Positions 62,416 to 64,000 of a stretch of 64,000 nt of DNA are shown one piece after another (the stretch's first letter is position 1; each line of letters begins with the position of its first letter). The notes beneath the pieces are model-generated. The model had not been told where the DNA came from. It saw only the letters and a program-made list of their open reading frames with translations, and did not search any database. Source of the stretch: Bacteroidota bacterium. Lineage in GTDB: Bacteria; Bacteroidota; Bacteroidia; Chitinophagales; Chitinophagaceae. The stretch covers positions 62,001-126,000 of the forward strand of contig VBAR01000002.1 of the NCBI GenBank assembly GCA_005882315.1, written 5' to 3'. The translations under genes and the position numbers were made by a program.

Positions 62416-63375
62416 TTAAACTCCCGTCTTTGGATTCTTCGGTGTGTTTGGTTTTTCAGGTCCTTTCTTTGGCGTGGGAGTTTGTTTATTTACTTTAATA
62501 ACGGCTCTTATTACATCAACAGCAGGTGCGCCGATGCCGAGTCGTTGTGCATTGGTAAAAGCAGGAATAGCTTGCTGACCGGTAGGATCAAATACTACAT
62601 ACTCATTATTCAGTTTGTTTCCTGCGTCCAATAAACTATCGGGTACATAGATCTGTATTCTTACTTTTTTATAACTCACGGGGAAGTAGCGGATATAATA
62701 GTTTTCTTTCTGCTTATACCATTGGTCATATTTCACTCCTTTCTTTGTCACCTTCGATTGTTCACTTCGAACCGCTATTCTTTCATAAGCATCATAAGAA
62801 TCGATACTTGTTTCAAATAATCTTTTCATATCACTGTTGGCATTTAAAATGCCTGTTGTTTGGGAAACATTTTTTATCACACCCATCACACCACCTTTCA
62901 ATTCAAAAATTTGTTTAGGAGTTAATAACCTGGCGGCATCCATTTTCACTGAACTGGAAAGTTTATTATAATCAGAACCACTCACTGTTGACCAAAGCAA
63001 TAATTGGATATTTCTTTGTTCAATATCATTTTTGTCTCTTGAATTCAGCAATATGGATTCTACGATCTCTTTCCGGTAACCGGTTACCTGTCCCTGCAAA
63101 TAAGCATCACCTTCTCTGGGGTCGGGTGTGCCGGGTTGCAGGCAATAAGTTTTAAACTCTGCTTCATAAAAACCGGGCTTCAGCACAAAACCTCCATCCT
63201 GTGTTTTCGGAAGATCCATCATGGACTGTGGCTTTTGATCCAAAGCTATTTCAGGCTGCGCCAATGCTTCATTGGCAATTGGGTTGTCTGTTACTGTTTG
63301 ATTACTGTTCTTTGATGAAGAACAGGCCGTGAGAACTAAAACGAAGAATAAATTTTTAAGTATAGATGTTGTCAT
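62416..63375 (-). CDS. Lipoprotein of unknown function
   Basis: A 319-residue protein from ATG 63375 (MTTSILKNLFFVLVLTACSS), with lipobox VLTAC; an ATG 24 bases upstream gives a worse signal. After a Ser/Asn-rich linker it has a conserved-looking region (YCLQPGTPDPREGDAYLQG, RNIQLLLWSTVSGSDY, LLTPKQIFELKGG) that I associate with uncharacterised envelope proteins. The C-terminal 20 residues are Pro/Lys/Thr-rich. Function unknown. Confidence 0.8.
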   Translation of the reverse strand: MTTSILKNLFFVLVLTACSSSKNSNQTVTDNPIANEALAQPEIALDQKPQSMMDLPKTQDGGFVLKPGFYEAEFKTYCLQPGTPDPREGDAYLQGQVTGYRKEIVESILLNSRDKNDIEQRNIQLLLWSTVSGSDYNKLSSSVKMDAARLLTPKQIFELKGGVMGVIKNVSQTTGILNANSDMKRLFETSIDSYDAYERIAVRSEQSKVTKKGVKYDQWYKQKENYYIRYFPVSYKKVRIQIYVPDSLLDAGNKLNNEYVVFDPTGQQAIPAFTNAQRLGIGAPAVDVIRAVIKVNKQTPTPKKGPEKPNTPKNPKTGV

Positions 63376-63555
63376 AGGGGTGGTTTTTATGTTAACCAAT
63401 TTTTAAGTACGGATACGAAAAATTTGCTGATACAAAGTCTGAAATTATCAGCTTATTTAAAAGCAAAAAGGCCGTAAAGTATTGTTAACACATCAATAGG
63501 GGTGTGTATCTTAGTAATTTTCCCTACACAGAACAGCTACATATGAAGCGGTTTG

Positions 63556-64000
63556 TCAAACCATTCTTGCATCCAAACCAAAACTGGTTTGTACAGCATT
63601 GTACCATTCTTCATCAGTAGCTGCATTCCAGTCTGTCCATTGTTCATCTGTCATAGATGCCCGCCAGCCGAGGAAAGGAATCGAATCTGGCCCAACAGGA
63701 TGGCGAAGTTGCCAGCTGTCACTATTAGCTATTTCTAAAATTTTATCTGCTACCAGTGTTGCATTGGTTGGTGTTTTAAGCGATGCTGCAAACAAACCAC
63801 CAAACCGTTTTACCTGTGGATAAATTGAGTCACCACCTTTTTTAATATCCCTTGCCATTTGTGTATCAATGATACCCGGTTCAACAATTGCCACTCGGAT
63901 ATTAAAAGGTTTTACCTCCTGTGCAAGTGCCTCACTAATGGCTTCTAATGCAAACTTGCTAGCTGAATAAGGCCCCAACGGCGTGCTAGCTATTTTCCCT
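63556..64000 (-). CDS. Short-chain dehydrogenase/reductase, C-terminal part (5' truncated)
   Basis: The 3' part of a gene that continues beyond the window: the frame is open to the last base, and the segment GKIASTPLGPYSASKFALEA runs into the edge. The catalytic YSASK (YxxxK) is present, as is the IRVAIVEPGIIDTQMA region after it. The Ser and Rossmann motifs lie outside the window. A TTG at 63978 is inside the catalytic region and is not a start. The C-terminal 60 residues (TDEQWTDWNAATDEEWYN) are a Trp/acidic extension. Substrate unknown. Confidence 0.85.
   Translation of the reverse strand, partial: GKIASTPLGPYSASKFALEAISEALAQEVKPFNIRVAIVEPGIIDTQMARDIKKGGDSIYPQVKRFGGLFAASLKTPTNATLVADKILEIANSDSWQLRHPVGPDSIPFLGWRASMTDEQWTDWNAATDEEWYNAVQTSFGLDARMV

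Noticed and set aside
63553-63823. Plus-strand ORFs at the right end
   Set aside because: They are antisense to the short-chain dehydrogenase gene, whose YxxxK motif is clear.

Overview
The window looks like a chromosomal segment of a Bacteroidota bacterium, most likely a member of the Chitinophagaceae or a close relative. The reasons are the family content (GLPGLI protein, DUF4382 lipoprotein, SDR-type threonine dehydrogenase, large CheB-CheR-kinase fusion, many small signal-peptide proteins), the lack of clear Shine-Dalgarno sequences, and a recurring promoter motif TTTG-N20-21-TAnnTTTG, the primary sigma consensus of this phylum. No rRNA, tRNA, CRISPR array, insertion sequence or prophage was seen. 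The assignment below phylum is an inference.

Layout. 1-9.7 kb: 3' end of a dsbD-like gene, an ECF sigma factor, a uvrA paralogue with an altered zinc finger, a DUF4382 lipoprotein, metal-type kdsA, threonine dehydrogenase, and a secreted amidohydrolase with a hypothetical partner. 9.8-14 kb: a 1,240-residue CheB-CheR-PAS-histidine kinase fusion with a response regulator, preceded by an 11-G homopolymer. 14.5-29.6 kb: pyrG, yidC, a GLPGLI protein, TPR proteins, phosphosulfolactate synthase with aroE, a five-gene minus-strand cluster (hypothetical, rdgB, ECF sigma, anti-sigma-like protein, thioesterase), ilvE, and a Trp/Tyr-rich secreted protein with a 60-bp coding tandem repeat.

29.9-52.1 kb is the translation block: rpsL-rpsG, fusA, then rpsJ through rplO, secY and map. 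It departs from the usual Bacteroidota layout. One secreted-protein gene lies between rpsG and fusA. A 4.4-kb group (small secreted protein, FkbM methyltransferase, flippase-like membrane protein, beta-helix protein) lies between fusA and rpsJ. The series stops after map, without infA, rpmJ, rpsM, rpsK, rpsD, rpoA or rplQ. Terminators after rpsG, fusA and secY, a hairpin after rpsJ and new promoters suggest that the old superoperon is now several units. The rpsJ-rplC and fusA leaders are rich in hairpins, and many ribosomal-operon spacers carry repeat-derived inverted repeats.

52.1-64 kb: an acyltransferase, a BaiN/HI0933-type flavoprotein, a TlpA-like thioredoxin, rpsA, a minus-strand series (ArsR regulator, AHSA1/SRPBCC, VOC, two paralogous alpha/beta hydrolases around a DUF1801 gene), small secreted proteins, and the 3' part of a short-chain dehydrogenase gene that runs off the window.

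The most notable theme is short palindromic repeat elements that enter both regulatory leaders (rpsA, rpsS, rpsN, fusA) and reading frames. One alpha/beta hydrolase differs from its neighbouring paralogue by exactly seven residues encoded by a 21-bp palindromic element, and the flavoprotein carries two such in-frame segments. Other leads are a direct repeat over both promoter elements of the arsR-type gene, a 32-residue PP-x3-W repeat in the anti-sigma-like protein, and the structured rpsJ-rplC spacer.
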